DNA of 64,000 nucleotides from Agrypnia vestita (Eukaryota; Arthropoda; Insecta; Trichoptera; Phryganeidae): NCBI GenBank assembly GCA_016648135.1, contig JADDOH010003994.1, forward strand, positions 220,000-283,999, given 5' to 3'. Numbering within the stretch: position 1 is the stretch's first letter; each line of letters opens with the position of its first letter. Positions 1-11,291 of this stretch are shown here, piece by piece. Both the position numbers and the translations under genes were made by a program. Under the pieces are notes generated by a model. It was not told the origin of the DNA. It saw nothing but the letters and a program-made list of their open reading frames with translations, and made no database searches.

Positions 1-44
1 CAATTAGTGGATTTCGTCCGCAGAGAAAAAAATAATCATTACTT

Positions 45-440
45 CAGATAAATTATAGAAGTCTTACAGAGACCAAGCTGAGTATATTGACATGTATAGA
101 AATCTTCACACCGTAAGCTGGCTTGCTTCCTGCATAAGCTGACTAAAGTGATCACTTTACACAATGCGACATTCACCAATTCCACCATAAAGAGATATCG
201 TCAAAAATGGCAGCATCTGTGTATATTGTGCTAATTTTAGATCATAGATGTCTATAAAATAGTCCATTAAAATTTTTGATAATGTGTGGATATTCTTACG
301 ATGGAATTGGTGAACGTTGCATTGTGATCACTTTAGTCAGCTTATATAGCCCATAAGTCCTATGGTCACCATATAGTGACTTCTATACATGTTTCTCACA
401 TAAATATCTTTATCTGTGTGAAACTTCTATAGTTTATCTT
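45..440. repeat. Foldback MITE family A, copy A1
   Basis: The two ends are inverted copies of each other: the left end reads GATAAATTATAGAAGTCTTA and the right end, reversed, reads AAGATAAACTATAGAAGTTT. Inside, a second inverted pair surrounds the centre (AAAGTGATCACTTT with ACCAATTCCA on the left, GGAATTGGTG with GTGATCACTTTAG on the right). No reading frame is present. Related copies or pieces lie near 17.06, 17.56, 17.90, 36.51, 40.02 and 48.61 kb, so this is a dispersed non-autonomous family. Because similarity between copies runs on past the right inverted arm, the true element end may lie outside the fold. Confidence 0.75.
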
Positions 441-879
441 AATTTATGATAATATTTTTCTTTCTTTCTCCATGTACGAGTAAATCCATTTTCGCTTTAA
501 GTTGGCCTTTGCATAGATTTTAAAAGCAGTCAGTTGACCTTGACATTTAACTCGGATATATTAATGACCGCACTATAAAGGGGACGTAAGACGCCATAGG
601 CAGCTCTGAATCTTCTGTCTAATTCACTTTCCAATCTTTAGTGGTTAGAGACTTCTACTCCGAGGAAATATAATTTTTTTGAAATAATCCCATTATGTAT
701 AAAGAAAACCTTTTAGCGCTATTTTAATAATAATTCAGGCATTTTTGGTGAAACTGTGACTGGGCAAGATTTAGGCAATTAGATTTCCTTGATGTTTCGG
801 AATTTTTTATTAACTCTTGATTTACCGGACAGACAGACATACAAACAAAGTAATGGTTATCTCCGGATACTGAAGAGAC

Positions 880-1316
880 ACTGTACGGGCCAATAAGCAC
901 ATGTTATTGGAAAGCAAAGTCAGAATATATAAAACGTGCATAAGACCTATCATGACATTCGGTATCGAAGCAAGAGCGGACACGGTGAGAATTAACCACC
1001 TTCTCAGAACTACCGAGATAAAGACCCAATGCGGGCAAGACCCTGAGAGACAGAGTAAGTATTTAATGCGTATATCCACAGAATCTGCGACATACAGGAC
1101 ATTGTACGATGGAGCAGGCAGACGAGGCGTTTCTGGAGGGATCATGTCTAGAGAACGGACCAGACAAGACTCCCCAGAGCCGTGATGCGCGGGATTCCAG
1201 AGGGGCGACGACCGCCAGGGAGACCACCGAAGAGATGGAGAGGGAGCTGGACGTCCATGTCATAAGACGACCTGTCAATACAGATCAAGTATCTAATAAA
1301 AGAAGAAGAAGAAGCT
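880..1316 (+). pseudogene. Non-LTR retrotransposon ORF2 C-terminal fragment
   Basis: From about 896 the frame reads SKVRIYKTCIRPIMTFGIEA then LLRTTEIK, the segment that follows the reverse transcriptase domain in many insect LINEs. After about 1085 the reading continues in another frame (DIVRWSRQTRRFWRDHV, then RPPGRPPKRWRGSW), so at least one frameshift and a stop have accumulated. The copy ends in a short AAG-repeat tail at 1301-1316, as expected of a LINE 3' end. Only the last ~140 codons are present, so it is a 5'-truncated dead copy. The clade is not assigned. Confidence 0.8.
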
Positions 1317-2505
1317 TTATCGGAATTTTATAACTAAACCAACCGATCGGAACCGTAAACGATTAGGACCGGAAACGCTACTATAGCTTCTCATTGTTAA
1401 AACTATTAGATATTTATTTTAATTGGAATTATGAGTCATACACGTACCTATATTTTATACGTCTATCGTAGAATACCTACACCAGGAGTATGCATTAATT
1501 AGAATATAAGTGCTAAATTGCACGGATATTCTAATTATGTTATTGACACTATGTTTATGTATATAGGTATATATATATACGGAACAAAAGTAGTTTCTGG
1601 AATATCTCGCATTTCCTGTAAATGGTCTCCCTGAGAAGACCTAGGCCGACATTTTGACACGGTATCACGTGCCATTGTCAAGGCTAAAAATGTCTCAAAA
1701 GTTACGGACTAGCCGTACTTGTTCGCGGGTGACATGAAAGTCTCCCACCAATAAGGCTTAAAATTAATAATTAATAATTTTTATTTAAAAATTTTAAAAG
1801 TTGGTAGAAATCAGTGTTTCACATAAATATACTAATTTCTTCATTCTGGGTCCAAATATACTTCAGACAATATTTTCGCTAATTCCGCGAAATTTTACGG
1901 GTACATAAATAAGAACGTCCTGCTGGGTATGTATGCGTATGCTGGGATAGCAGTCATCAATTATAACAATCTTTTTATCCTGAGAGGTATAGTCTTTCAA
2001 ATGATTTTTTTTTAATATTACACTATTGAGTCAATTTATTTCTTAAAAAAATATTAATTTTATAAAAATTTATTAAATAAGAATATATTTCTTTTTTACC
2101 ACTTATTTGTAAAAAATACTTGTTTCGAGCTCAAAGGACCCTTCAATAACATACAACGTATACTTTAAAATTAAAAATATAAAATATAAATAAAGAATAA
2201 TAAAATAAAAAAATATATGGGAGATGAATTAATTGAATAAATCAAACATTTTTAAATTCTTGCCAAAATTGTCGTTTTTGTTAAAAAATGGTTGACATTC
2301 AAATCAGTGCTGTGAATTTATATTAATTCTACTATTTAAAGGGTTATAAGTGATGCCTTCTCATACTCCGATTGGATAACTGTTTCTGAGACATTCTGTA
2401 TAAAACGTAATGTCAAAAATTAGCTTAAAAAATAAACCTTTTGTGGTTGTGCGAAGAACCTGCTACTGACCTAAATTTCTGTAACGTATCAGTTAGAGAT
2501 TCACA
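1317..2505. other. AT-rich stretch without a recognised gene
   Basis: No coding frame is supported. A segment at about 1800-1850 (TTTCACATAAATATACTAAT followed by TTCTTCATT) resembles one at 53590-53632, so a low-copy dispersed repeat may lie here. The rest is AT-rich with short A/T runs. Confidence 0.4.
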
Positions 2506-2508
2506 ATT

Positions 2509-2712
2509 TTATATTAGGTACTTGTAAGAATTTTTGTTTGGCGTATAATCTCCGTCCCCACCCCGCCTATGATCAAAAGAACTTTTGCAATTTGCGTCCA
2601 TGTCAAGGGAGAGCAGAACCGATGCCAGGCCCAGCACACACGCTATTTTTTTGGTAGAAATTAGCGACCTGTCACATGCGACTGAACTCCTGGGAGTTGG
2701 TCCATGATACAT
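2509..2712 (-). CDS. Possible first exon with a signal-peptide-like segment
   Basis: The minus-strand frame of 67 codons is followed by TAA at 2509. Residues about 22-40 (KKIACVLGLASVLLSLDMDA) have a basic start, a hydrophobic core and small residues, like a secretory signal peptide. This segment is more GC-rich than its surroundings and a TATA box lies just upstream at 2730-2737. The first ATG falls almost at the predicted transcription start, so the true start and the coding status are uncertain. A weak splice donor GTGGGG follows the DHRRG codons. No family is recognised; a chance open frame remains possible. Confidence 0.25.
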   Translation of the reverse strand: MYHGPTPRSSVACDRSLISTKKIACVLGLASVLLSLDMDANCKSSFDHRRGGDGDYTPNKNSYKYLI

Positions 2713-2729
2713 CGTGTCGTCGGCCCGGC

Positions 2730-2737
2730 ATTTATAA
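2730..2737 (-). promoter_or_regulatory. TATA box candidate
   Basis: TATAAAT on the minus strand in a GC-rich setting, 20-30 bases upstream of the possible exon at 2509-2712. A TCATGG initiator-like site falls about 31 bases downstream of the TATA. Confidence 0.3.
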
Positions 2738-2958
2738 TGAAGGAGGGCGCGGAGAAATGATATATTATGTATTCCAAAGTATCACGTGTTAAGTAAAACA
2801 CACAAAAATGTATTTAATTAATTAGTTTAATCCATTGTTTGATTAGTCAACAATTCCGTTAATTGAAAAGCACCGCGTGTTAACATATTTTTAAGTATGT
2901 ATTATTATATGACAAAATTAATTTATATATTACCGTTAAAAGTTCTAGAGATAATATC

Positions 2959-2996
2959 GACAACCAGTGACGAATATAAATTCGTCACTGGTTGTC
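2959..2996. repeat. Perfect 17-bp hairpin
   Basis: Arms GACAACCAGTGACGAAT (2959-2975) and its exact reverse complement (2980-2996) enclose a 4-base loop ATAA. A perfect match of this length by chance is very unlikely. No poly-T run follows it and the function is unknown. Confidence 0.9.
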
Positions 2997-3159
2997 AAGC
3001 CAGCATCCTCATTGATAGTAGAGAACATAAAATTGAGGCAATTGAAACAATAAAACAATTTAAATCTTTATTTATTACGCAAAAAAGTCACTGGACACAA
3101 AATTTACTAGAGCAGTGTTGATTATGATGATTATAGAATATTTCACACACTTATTACCC

Positions 3160-3660
3160 AAGTTCTTAATTCGCACTAATTATCTCTAGTCACTCGACCG
3201 AATAATGTTTTTTATTAGTACGCTGTTTTTATCGCATTGATCGCTTTCTTGAATATTCAGTTCAATTTCGTACGTTGTTTAAGTCGCTCACATTCGACTA
3301 GAAAGATTTCACGCTAGTCGGTAGGTACTCGCCAGATATCAATCTGTCATTCGATTTAAAACGCATTGGCCACACTCTTTTGCACTATGGTTTGTCGTTA
3401 GTAATTACGCGTTGGTTAAACTCGATCCGCTGTGCTCGCGCCAGCCTTTTCATTGGTGACACCGCTTGTCTAGACGCTTCGACGACTTATGTGAGTAGCC
3501 CAATCGTTTCGAGATTCGTGTGAATCATCCCAGAACCTTCCAGTATCTTCCAATTTTAGTGTAAAAGGTGCAGAATGCTGTAAAGTCATCGATTACATGT
3601 AATTCTTTTCCGATTCTTCTCGTTACAATATAAACGTAGATTCACATTTCATAATTGCAT
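3160..3660 (+). repeat. Dispersed repeat family D, copy 1
   Basis: This segment aligns in the same orientation with 14025-14400. Shared blocks include TAATTCGCAC-AATTATC near the left end, ATCCCAGA-CCTTC, TCTTCCAATTTTAGTGTAAA (TTTCCAATTTAATGTAAA in copy 2) and GCTGTAAA-TCATC on the right. Divergence is roughly 25-30 per cent with indels. It is moderately GC-rich and holds no frame. It could be a solo LTR or an old duplicated segment. Confidence 0.6.
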
Positions 3661-4310
3661 AATTATATTTCTCAGATTAACATACTTACTTCTTATCTTC
3701 ATAAACATTAATTTTAGTGTGAAAACGTAAGGTCAAATTTGTGTGTATGTGTGTGTCTTACAAAAAATATAAGAATTCTATTTGTTAATTTTTCATCTCA
3801 TCTTGTTTGTGTAGGGAAAAACCAGGGGAAAATGTTTTTTTATTAGAATCATTTTTAGACAATGTTGATTTTTAATTGCCTGTCACATGTCAAAAGGTTT
3901 ATGTGATATCGTTGCGAAAAGGGTTTATATTTTGTAATCATGCGTGGAGCTGACCTCCACTACATTCTCATTTGTTAGTATATTTCTGTAAAATGTACTC
4001 TGTAAATTCCTTTATTCCGTAACAACATTTTGATAAACGTGCATTTATTTATTTACACCTTCGATCACCGTAACCAACCACAATTTCCAATGGCTGTATT
4101 AATCACTTGAAGGAAAGAACAATTTCCACTTGAGCTAATCGCCTGTTAATGAAGGTAAGTTGTCAAGAACTACCAAGGGAAGTCATATCGTAGTGTTTTT
4201 TTATAAATAACAAATGGTCGCGAAATATTATGATGTGTTTAACTAGTGGTGTTTTTACTTTAGTCATATAATTTCTCGAGTGATGAACATGTTCAAAAAG
4301 GAATCATGTT
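3661..4310. other. AT-rich stretch without a recognised gene
   Basis: I see no coding frame or clear repeat. Short GT runs occur at about 3740-3755. Confidence 0.4.
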
Positions 4311-4523
4311 GTAATATAAGAGGGCTTCATACCGAAATACCCATTCTTTTTGTACTAATAAGTCATCTCAGTGTATCGTTATATGGGACGGGCTTTTTAT
4401 CGATGTACCCATTCTTCTTGTACTATTTAGTTATTTCAGTGTATCGTAATATGGGATGGGCTTTATACCGAAATACCCATTCTGCTTGTATTAATTAGTT
4501 ATTTCAGTGTATCGTAATATTAT
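4311..4523. repeat. 68-bp tandem repeat, about three units
   Basis: The block TACCGAAATACCCATTCT-CTTGTA-TA-TAGT-ATTTCAGTGTATCGTAATAT-GGG recurs with a spacing of 68 bases; the CCCATTC element sits at 4340, 4408 and 4476. The units differ at several sites, so the array is not recent. A 72-codon frame across it is a by-product of the repeat. Confidence 0.9.
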
Positions 4524-5282
4524 GTCCACTGGTATATTTATATTTCGCTAAAACATCTATGTTACCAACTGGATTATTATTCTGCAATTTTCTAAGAGCA
4601 TGCTATTTTAATAATCTTCTACTTACTGTTACCGACTGGGTGAGGGAATTAAAGCTAGTACTTTAATGGATTTCCACCCATGCACCACAGATACGGCCTT
4701 TTCTGGTAAAGCTTCTCCATTTTGAGGTTCAAGAATGACGTGGGCATTCACCCGCCCTTCTTTGTGAAGGTGATTCTAATAATAAATACTTAGACCCTCT
4801 CTTAGTATCCGAAATAATGGGTCCCTAGCAAAATTAAATAAGAGTTTTTCCACGAAGGTCAGAGTTAGGCTATGATTTCTAAGGACTCCGGAATATTCCT
4901 TAAATGTGATGTTACATGTACTGTATCTCCTTGTGACTGACAAGAGATAAAAATATACCAAACACTTCAGATTTTAATATTGCTATCATCCAGGAATTTT
5001 ATTAATAGAGCAACCCACGTAAAGATTAGAAAAAATATTAATACAAGTACCTAATACAAAATTTACATATTTTTACAGAACTCTTTTGAAATTACTTGCA
5101 TATATAATATAATGCAATCTTGAAATGATTTGTTTGTAAAAAGAATATGAATAAAAGTTTGGCAAAAAAATTACTTACTTGAAATAGTTGTCTATTATTA
5201 ATACTGATATTTAGTACCACTGAATTAAGATATCTGTTTAATTAAGAAAACTTATTTTAATGTTGCTGCACGTAGTGAGCAC
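4524..5282. other. Non-coding stretch with a 49-codon minus-strand open frame
   Basis: On the minus strand, about 4771 to 4622, a frame reads NHLHKEGRVNAHVILEPQNG and ends VVHGWKSIKVLALIPSPSR before TAA. Its composition is protein-like and a GTAAGT donor-like site follows, but there is no start codon and I recognise no family. The remainder is AT-rich with nothing visible. Confidence 0.25.
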
Positions 5283-5785
5283 ATTTATTGTTTGTTTATT
5301 TTATTGTTTATTTTACATTTGTTTTAATATAAGTTACAAATAACTGCCACACTAGGTAAAACCTGTTCTGTGGTAGTTATTCTCGTTTGCTAGTAACAAA
5401 AAACAATAGTAAAGAAGTAAAAACGTAAAAAAGAAAGCAGAAAGAATTTACATTTTATATACAATATTTATATACAATCATAAGAATACGTAAATCTATA
5501 AGAAAAGAAAATATACATATAAAATTAAGATAAAAATTTAAGTATATACAAAAATAAATACTATATTAGAGTGGGTATACTTGAAATTGCCTATTTTAGA
5601 GGTCAAGGGCGGATCACTTCTTCAGCATACCTTCTACCTGATATTTTTATAAAATTAGTGATACGGTGTTTAAAAAGTTTGTGTATTGTAATTTCTTTAG
5701 TTTCATTTGGTATTGGTAACTTGTTAAAAATAAGCGTTGCCATTAAAAAAATTAATAGTGTAATCACAAAAGAGATTATTATATA
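5283..5785 (-). pseudogene. LINE 3' end, minus strand
   Basis: On the minus strand, from about 5745 to 5603, a frame reads FNKLPIPNETKEITIHKLFK then HRITNFIKI and ends with TGA. A (Y/F)N.LP....K motif followed by a basic tail is typical of the last residues of CR1/jockey-type LINE ORF2 proteins. The 3' untranslated part runs leftwards and ends in A-rich TTTATT-type repeats near 5283-5315. Only the extreme C-terminus survives, so the copy is 5'-truncated. A short hairpin (AATAACTGCCACA and TGTGGTAGTTATT) lies at 5339-5382. Confidence 0.6.
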
Positions 5786-6157
5786 ATACTAGGAAATAAA
5801 TATTAAGATTGTCATGTCACTTCAAGTCAGTACAACGTTAAGTTTAGTTCAAATAAAAATATTACGTGTGGTGCTTTCTGGATAATTCTGTTTGAATTTT
5901 TCATGAGATATTCTGGGTCTCCAAGGATACTTCAGAGGTTTATCGAAACACTTGGAAATAAAACTGAAAACAGATTGTGTTTTCTCCAATTCCCAACGGA
6001 GCGGTAAGCAGGGCTGTATGGCGTAGGTTGGTAGATTTGCAAAAAAATTCAAGGAATATGATTATTAAGGGCGAAAGAAACACCACATTTAAATATTCAC
6101 CAAATTGGCAATATTAGATTTTTAATATACAATGAGATGGTGTTATAAATTATTATA

Positions 6158-6690
6158 ATTTTTTTTTTTATTTAAAATATAATAGAAACCTGAAAAGGTT
6201 TATGGATAACATTTTTTACATGATTCAATATAGGAATATAATAATAACATAATTTAGATAGAAAATCATTTTTTATAATTGGCCGAGTTTTAGCATTTTT
6301 GTCACATTTTTGTCAGTAGTCAGTTGTTTGGTCTCTTGTGGTAGGTCGTTGTATAGTTTTAATCCGTTGCAAATTAGTCGTGATTGTCCTGTTTCTGTTT
6401 TGGCGTGTGTTATGTGATAGTTTTGAGCCGTTCTAGTGTTATGTTGGTGTTTTTGTGTATTTTGTGTAATTTTATGTCTTCGTCTTGTGTTTCGCCATTT
6501 ACTTGTTTGTGAATGATTTTAAGTGTTTCGATTTTTGTAATCTTTTGAATGTTTAATTGTTGTATTATACGGTATACAGTTTCAGTTGCTGTTAGGTATT
6601 TCAGATCATAGACCATTTTTAGTATTTTGTTTTGCTGTCGTTGGAGTCTGTTTAGTTAGGTTAGTTTTGTTTCCGGTTCCCCAGAAGGGT
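6158..6690 (-). pseudogene. LINE ORF2 C-terminal remnant, minus strand
   Basis: Minus-strand frame 6650-6410 reads NRLQRQQNKILKMVYDL then TATETVYRIIQQLNIQKITK. After a one-base frameshift near 6415 it continues as GLKLYNDLPQETKQL then MLKLGQL and stops. Both blocks are the standard post-RT region of jockey/CR1-like LINEs (a LQ..QN+ILK motif and the final N.LP motif). A poly-A tail, seen as poly-T at 6160-6170, marks the 3' end. Stops upstream near 6660 show that the copy is dead. Confidence 0.75.
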
Positions 6691-7469
6691 ATCAAATATC
6701 CTATTCTACTCTCGATTTATGCCTGGTACATCAAAATTTTTACGGTTTTCTTTAAATAACTGTGAAAAATAAATACTTAATTATTTTGAAACAAGGGCAG
6801 AAAATAAATATGAGAGACCACATACTTGTATGCATGATTTTCCGGATCATTTACCTATGGTTTTTCACAGATTATTTATTTTTTCTCTGTATTTTTTTTT
6901 ATTTTCTCTATTTTTGATAATTTCTATGTGACGATAGTACCTTATGAAATTTTATTTTATCACCCCTTTATCCCTTTCAATAGCTTTACATTCGCAATGA
7001 TATAATTATTTTTTATAACTTCGTCTAGACTTTGTAAAAGTACCCGTATCAATCAGTGGCAGTAGTGGCTAATCGTAGCGTAAATACGTACCTATAAACC
7101 CTAACTAAATGTCTCTACAATTGAAATTGAGACCATGTGCCCCTCAATCTTCAAAAATGCACTCGTTTATCTAAAATGTATTTTCAATCAAAAAATTAAC
7201 GGAATATATTTAACAATGGCATAAAAAGTAATCTACAATACAATATTCTGCTTTTATTATATTATATATGCTTATAGTATATTCATCCGGAAAAAAGACA
7301 AATAAAACAAAAACAAAAATGCTGCTACATGAAGTGGGCGGTTATCGCGCTTGACAAAGTAAACTGCTTTGCTTTGTTTATTTTATTAATTCTTTTATTT
7401 AGATATTATTGTTTTATTTATTCTCGAATTTTTTAGATTAACTAATTAGCATATTTTAATTAATTTATA
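6691..7469. other. AT-rich stretch, nothing recognised
   Basis: No frame, RNA gene or repeat is supported. This is the left flank of the solo LTR. Confidence 0.4.
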
Positions 7470-7473
7470 ATAT

Positions 7474-8044
7474 TGTAACAAGACGCTAAAAAGTATTAAC
7501 TCACTGCCTGAACCCCTGGTAATATGTAATATTTAGAAAAACACTATGGAAACATCGAGAACGGTCAATAGAAATCTGCAATTATATACAACCTTTGCGA
7601 AACGTCTGCAAATGACTGAAACAACCGAGAACCTTCTTCTAAACACTAGAATAATTTAGAAATTATTTATGATAAAACAGCATCTGCAGCTATAAATAGC
7701 GCGGAACTAAGCCGCCGCGGAGTTGTAGTTATCTTATTTGACATTTATATTCAGTGCGAAGTACGCGCGAGCCGCGAGATGACGTCTAGGGCGGCCAGTC
7801 GTGAATTGCGAAGCGACATAAGTGATAAATACTACATTCGAGAACGGAATTTTCTAGCAAGTGATAAATACGTGTAACCCAATAAATGCGTAATATATGT
7901 ACATTAAAGAATAGCGTTAAGTTTAATTCATGTTAAGTGACTTTGTACATTGAATAATGAATTAATTATTAATCATTAATTAATAAATCGCTAATTCATT
8001 TCGAGTGTTTTCATTCATTCGTCCCGCAACCACGATACGTGACA
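7474..8044 (+). mobile_element. Solo LTR of an LTR retrotransposon
   Basis: The segment starts TGTAACAAGACG and ends GATACGTGACA (TG...CA), and is flanked on both sides by the 4-base duplication ATAT (7470-7473 and 8045-8048). A TATA box (TATAAATA, 7691-7698) in a GC-rich patch and an AATAAA signal at 7881-7886 give the U3-R-U5 order on the plus strand. No internal retroviral-type region adjoins it, so this is a solo LTR left by recombination between the two LTRs. The length of 571 bp and 4-bp duplication fit a Ty3/Gypsy-type element, but the family is inferred. Confidence 0.85.
7691..7698 (+). promoter_or_regulatory. TATA box of the solo LTR
   Basis: TATAAATA followed by a GC-rich stretch. 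The transcript start would fall near 7720-7725. TCAGTG at 7751 is an alternative initiator but lies farther from the TATA than usual. Confidence 0.6.
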
Positions 8045-8048
8045 ATAT

Positions 8049-8633
8049 GATTAAAATTATGTATACGCTGTAGGTATGGTAAAACGTGATCATTTAGCCT
8101 CAGGCTATACAATGCGGATCCAGGGATTGTTGGTATCGCAGATAATGAGGACTATTGTGCGAATGGCAAACGTTATGAGTGATGAGAAAGGAATGTAAAT
8201 GACAGATGTTCAAGTGGAAATCAAAGGGTTGGCATTGTTAAATAAATAATTGAAATATCGCCATTTTGTCCTTGTCGATGCATTCTAATATGTAGTTGCA
8301 TGTGAATTTTACTGGATGAAACCGATTTTATTCAATAATGTATGAGCGATAATAACGTTGGTATTCTTTATTGCAGTCAGTAAAATATATATTTAATATT
8401 TACGTAAAATAATTTGTGTAAGTTAGTATTTTGATGTGTGAGCAAGTGATTTTTTTAATAAATGAATATTTTTAATTTATATTTTTCTTATTTTTATGTT
8501 CACAAAACATTTTTTAATATGAAACTAGATGGTAATTCTTATAATGCAGCTATTCTTCTTTGATTTTATATATAAACCGTTAGATATGTATATTTTAGAT
8601 TAAGGCCACTTTTACAATCACTAGCTTTTTTTA
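8049..8633. other. AT-rich stretch, nothing recognised
   Basis: No gene or repeat is seen between the solo LTR and the MITE at 8634. Confidence 0.4.
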
Positions 8634-8909
8634 CTCCCTTTCTTTTAACTCGTAGCGTCTGCTTGTCGCTTTTCTGCCGAAAAAAATTTGGATCAATTTT
8701 TAACCCTTTTCCAGTATTCTAATCGAGCTGAAACTTTGCAGGTAGACTCGTGGCGACGATAAAAATGATCTCACAAATTTTCATTTAAAAAAACTTAATA
8801 ATTATAGTATAATTTTGGATTTTTCGAAATTTTAACGGTTTATATATTGTTTAATTTTCGATCCTAACGCATGGAGTAGGTGCGAAACCTGTTTCAATGA
8901 GAAAGGGAG
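8634..8909 (+). mobile_element. TA-flanked MITE family F, copy 1
   Basis: Inverted ends CTCCCTTTCT and AGAAAGGGAG are bordered by TA on both sides (8632-8633 and 8910-8911), as for Tc1/mariner-type MITEs. The interior matches the element at 30938-31310 in the opposite orientation: GTAGCGTCTGCTTG, AATCGAGCTGAAACTTTGCA and AATTATAGTATAATTTTGGA all recur there. It is non-coding. Confidence 0.8.
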
Positions 8910-9127
8910 TATAATGAAAACTTGGTTTTTATGAGTTAGTTTTTCACAATGTTTGTTTATTGTGTTATGACATGAACAGAAGGGCAAATGTAAATAAGGA
9001 ATTCAAATACAAAATTAGGTCCGATGTAGAATTTTTTCTGTTACTGTAGTTCAATTTAACGTTTACTAATGTTTTTTTTTTGTTTTTATCAAAATATATT
9101 TTATAATTTATTTTGATAAAAATATAT

Positions 9128-9296
9128 TTGGAATATGTGTCACATAAATATTCCTACTATTTTCAATGTAAGCTAAACGCTTGTGCTATGAAAATAGGAA
9201 TAACTTGCTGGTCTGGAGTGAGATTCGAACCCGCGACCTATAATCATCATAATCACGAGGCGAGGTCCTAACCACAAGACTAATAAGCTACTCAAA
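9128..9296 (-). mobile_element. tRNA-derived SINE, copy 1
   Basis: Read on the minus strand, the head contains GTGGTTAGGACCTCG (A-box region) and GGGTTCGAATC (B-box), followed by a body CAGCAAGTTATTCCTATTTT and CATAGCACAAGCGTTTAGCT. The copy at 37812-37992 has the same order with about 80 per cent identity by eye. It carries an extra TTATGATGAT-like insertion between the boxes. A tRNA head with a unique body and an A-rich 3' end defines a SINE transcribed by RNA polymerase III. Confidence 0.85.
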
Positions 9297-11090
9297 CTTT
9301 ATGGTGTCCTTTTAAATCCTCACTCACTCTAGTACCTGAAATATAAATTCAACTTTCTTATAATAAATCTTATCATGACCCTAGGTGAAAATATAAATAA
9401 TTAATTGATTAAGTACTAATAAAATAAACGGAAGTTACTGATGTATAGCTGGTTGTAACAAGAATATTGAGAGAAGAGGATAAGAGTTTATTTAACATTA
9501 TTAAGTGAATTTAACATTATCCGAGTTCCAATTACCAAACTTTCAAAATTATTCATTATGTTACCTTTACACGCGACGGGGTGGAGAAGTTTAACAAAGA
9601 ATGAAAATAACGATTGTTATACATGACACTTAATATAACTTTTGGACAAAGAAGTCATATTTATTTTGCAACTAAGCTCTAGAGCATCCTTCATCCAACC
9701 TTAAATATATTGAAAAGATTGACGAGTTTAAAAAAAAATTAAAAGTATGGCTAAATAAAATTGTTGCAGACAAATTAAAAAGTATACTATAGCAATTTAA
9801 ATAAGAAAATAAATAGCAAAAAACTTGTCCACCTCAGCACAAGAACCCCAAGTAAGGAGGACTAAGAAAAAAAAGCAACAACAAACACGTATTGTACTTA
9901 CTCTTATATTTAATATGTATACTTTTATCTAAATATAAGCTAATAAAAAAATGACGTGGTTCGTAAATTTAGAAAATTTATTACTGGACAACGACGACCA
10001 AATGAGGCAATTCGTAACAATACGCGGCGATGACAAGGAGAAGAATAACTTGATGGTGATGAAAATAAGAGAGTTTCAAGTGTACATTCAAGTTTCAAGT
10101 GCAATTCTTGAAATTCTGATTTTTTCATTGCCGATCAAAATTTCAACGTGCTTTCCTGAAGATTAAAATTTAAAAATTCAGACATATCATGATTTTCCAT
10201 CATAATTATTAGATTAAAATATCGTTAAATATATTATACATAAATTAAAAAACGAAGCAGGTTCCTTGGTGGGATTAACTATCAAAAACGATTACAGTGG
10301 TTCGGGAAGATTTTGATTCCTTGGGTCCATTGAGGGGAAGCGGTCGGGGTGAAGGTGATTAAACCCTGGAGTGGAATACCAAAGCTACCGGCCCAATATC
10401 AATTCCACCGCCACGGTTTGTGGACTGAATTCTCAATAACTAATTAAGTCACGCACGTACCTGTGAACATTACTTCCCGTACAAGCCATTAACCATCAAC
10501 CAACAGGCTGTAACTGTACACCGATACCCACGACAAGTACTTTATTTTATTATTTTTTTATTTGGTGATCAAACTGATTAGGTATGTTGTTTTTACATGA
10601 AGTACATAAATATAGCAATATTATATCTAAGTAACACATAAATTCAACAGCACATTGTCTCTGTTGATGGCCTTGTGATTGAGCTTCGAGGTCCATTTTT
10701 GCTTCTATACCGGGAAATAATAATAATATTAAACTTTATTCCAGTATGTTTTGTCGCCTTTATTTACACTAAACTTATCTTAATTGCTCTCCAAGAGTGG
10801 ATGTTTAAATACAAAAAAGAAAAGTACGTTATAGAGGATTGGGCACAAATAACAGGTCTCCTCGTTTAATTTAAGACACCCAAATTCCTCTTACATCTTC
10901 TGCTTAGTTAATGCGACATCTCTGCCTTTCTTAACTAACCGGTTCATGACAGAGTATTCAAGTTCATTTTTGTGTTCAAGAACACATTATTATTGTGAAG
11001 CTGCAATTTTATCAAAATGAAGTTCTGTGAAATTTAAAACCAAAGTAATTAATCAATTAGAAAGAAAAATTAAAGACAAGATCTGGACTT
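9297..11090. other. Non-coding stretch with one short ATG frame and a GC-richer patch
   Basis: An ATG frame at 9951-10166 (+) encodes 71 residues, acidic near the start (LLLDNDDQMRQF) and hydrophobic near the end; no family is recognised. The patch 10260-10530 is noticeably GC-richer than its flanks but has no long frame. ACTTTATTCCAGTATGT at 10731-10747 resembles 33703-33721 and may be the reversed 3' tail of a LINE. Confidence 0.3.
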
Positions 11091-11094
11091 CTTC

Positions 11095-11291
11095 AGTGTA
11101 AGTCTGTCCAGATTCAAACAATCTTTAAAAAGATAGTCCACATCTTGTCTCCATTTTGTTAGTACTTTTCATTTGTCCTTGCTTTTGTTATGAATTGCTA
11201 TAACTTTTATTCTGATGTATTTTATGTTGTTCATGTTATGTATTATATTTTATTGGACTATGTAAGTTAATTTCAATAAATAAATAAATTG
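11095..11291 (+). mobile_element. LINE 3' end fragment
   Basis: The frame SLSRFKQSLKR then stop (from about 11101) has the F+..LK ending common to LINE ORF2 proteins. It is followed by about 150 bases of T-rich 3' UTR and an AATAAATAAATAAA tail at 11273-11288. An internal inverted repeat (ACAAGATCTGGACT / AGTCCACATCTTGT) overlaps the start. No other coding part remains. Confidence 0.45.

Noticed and set aside
901..1333. Several overlapping frames as separate genes
   Set aside because: They are shifted pieces of one decayed LINE reading frame.
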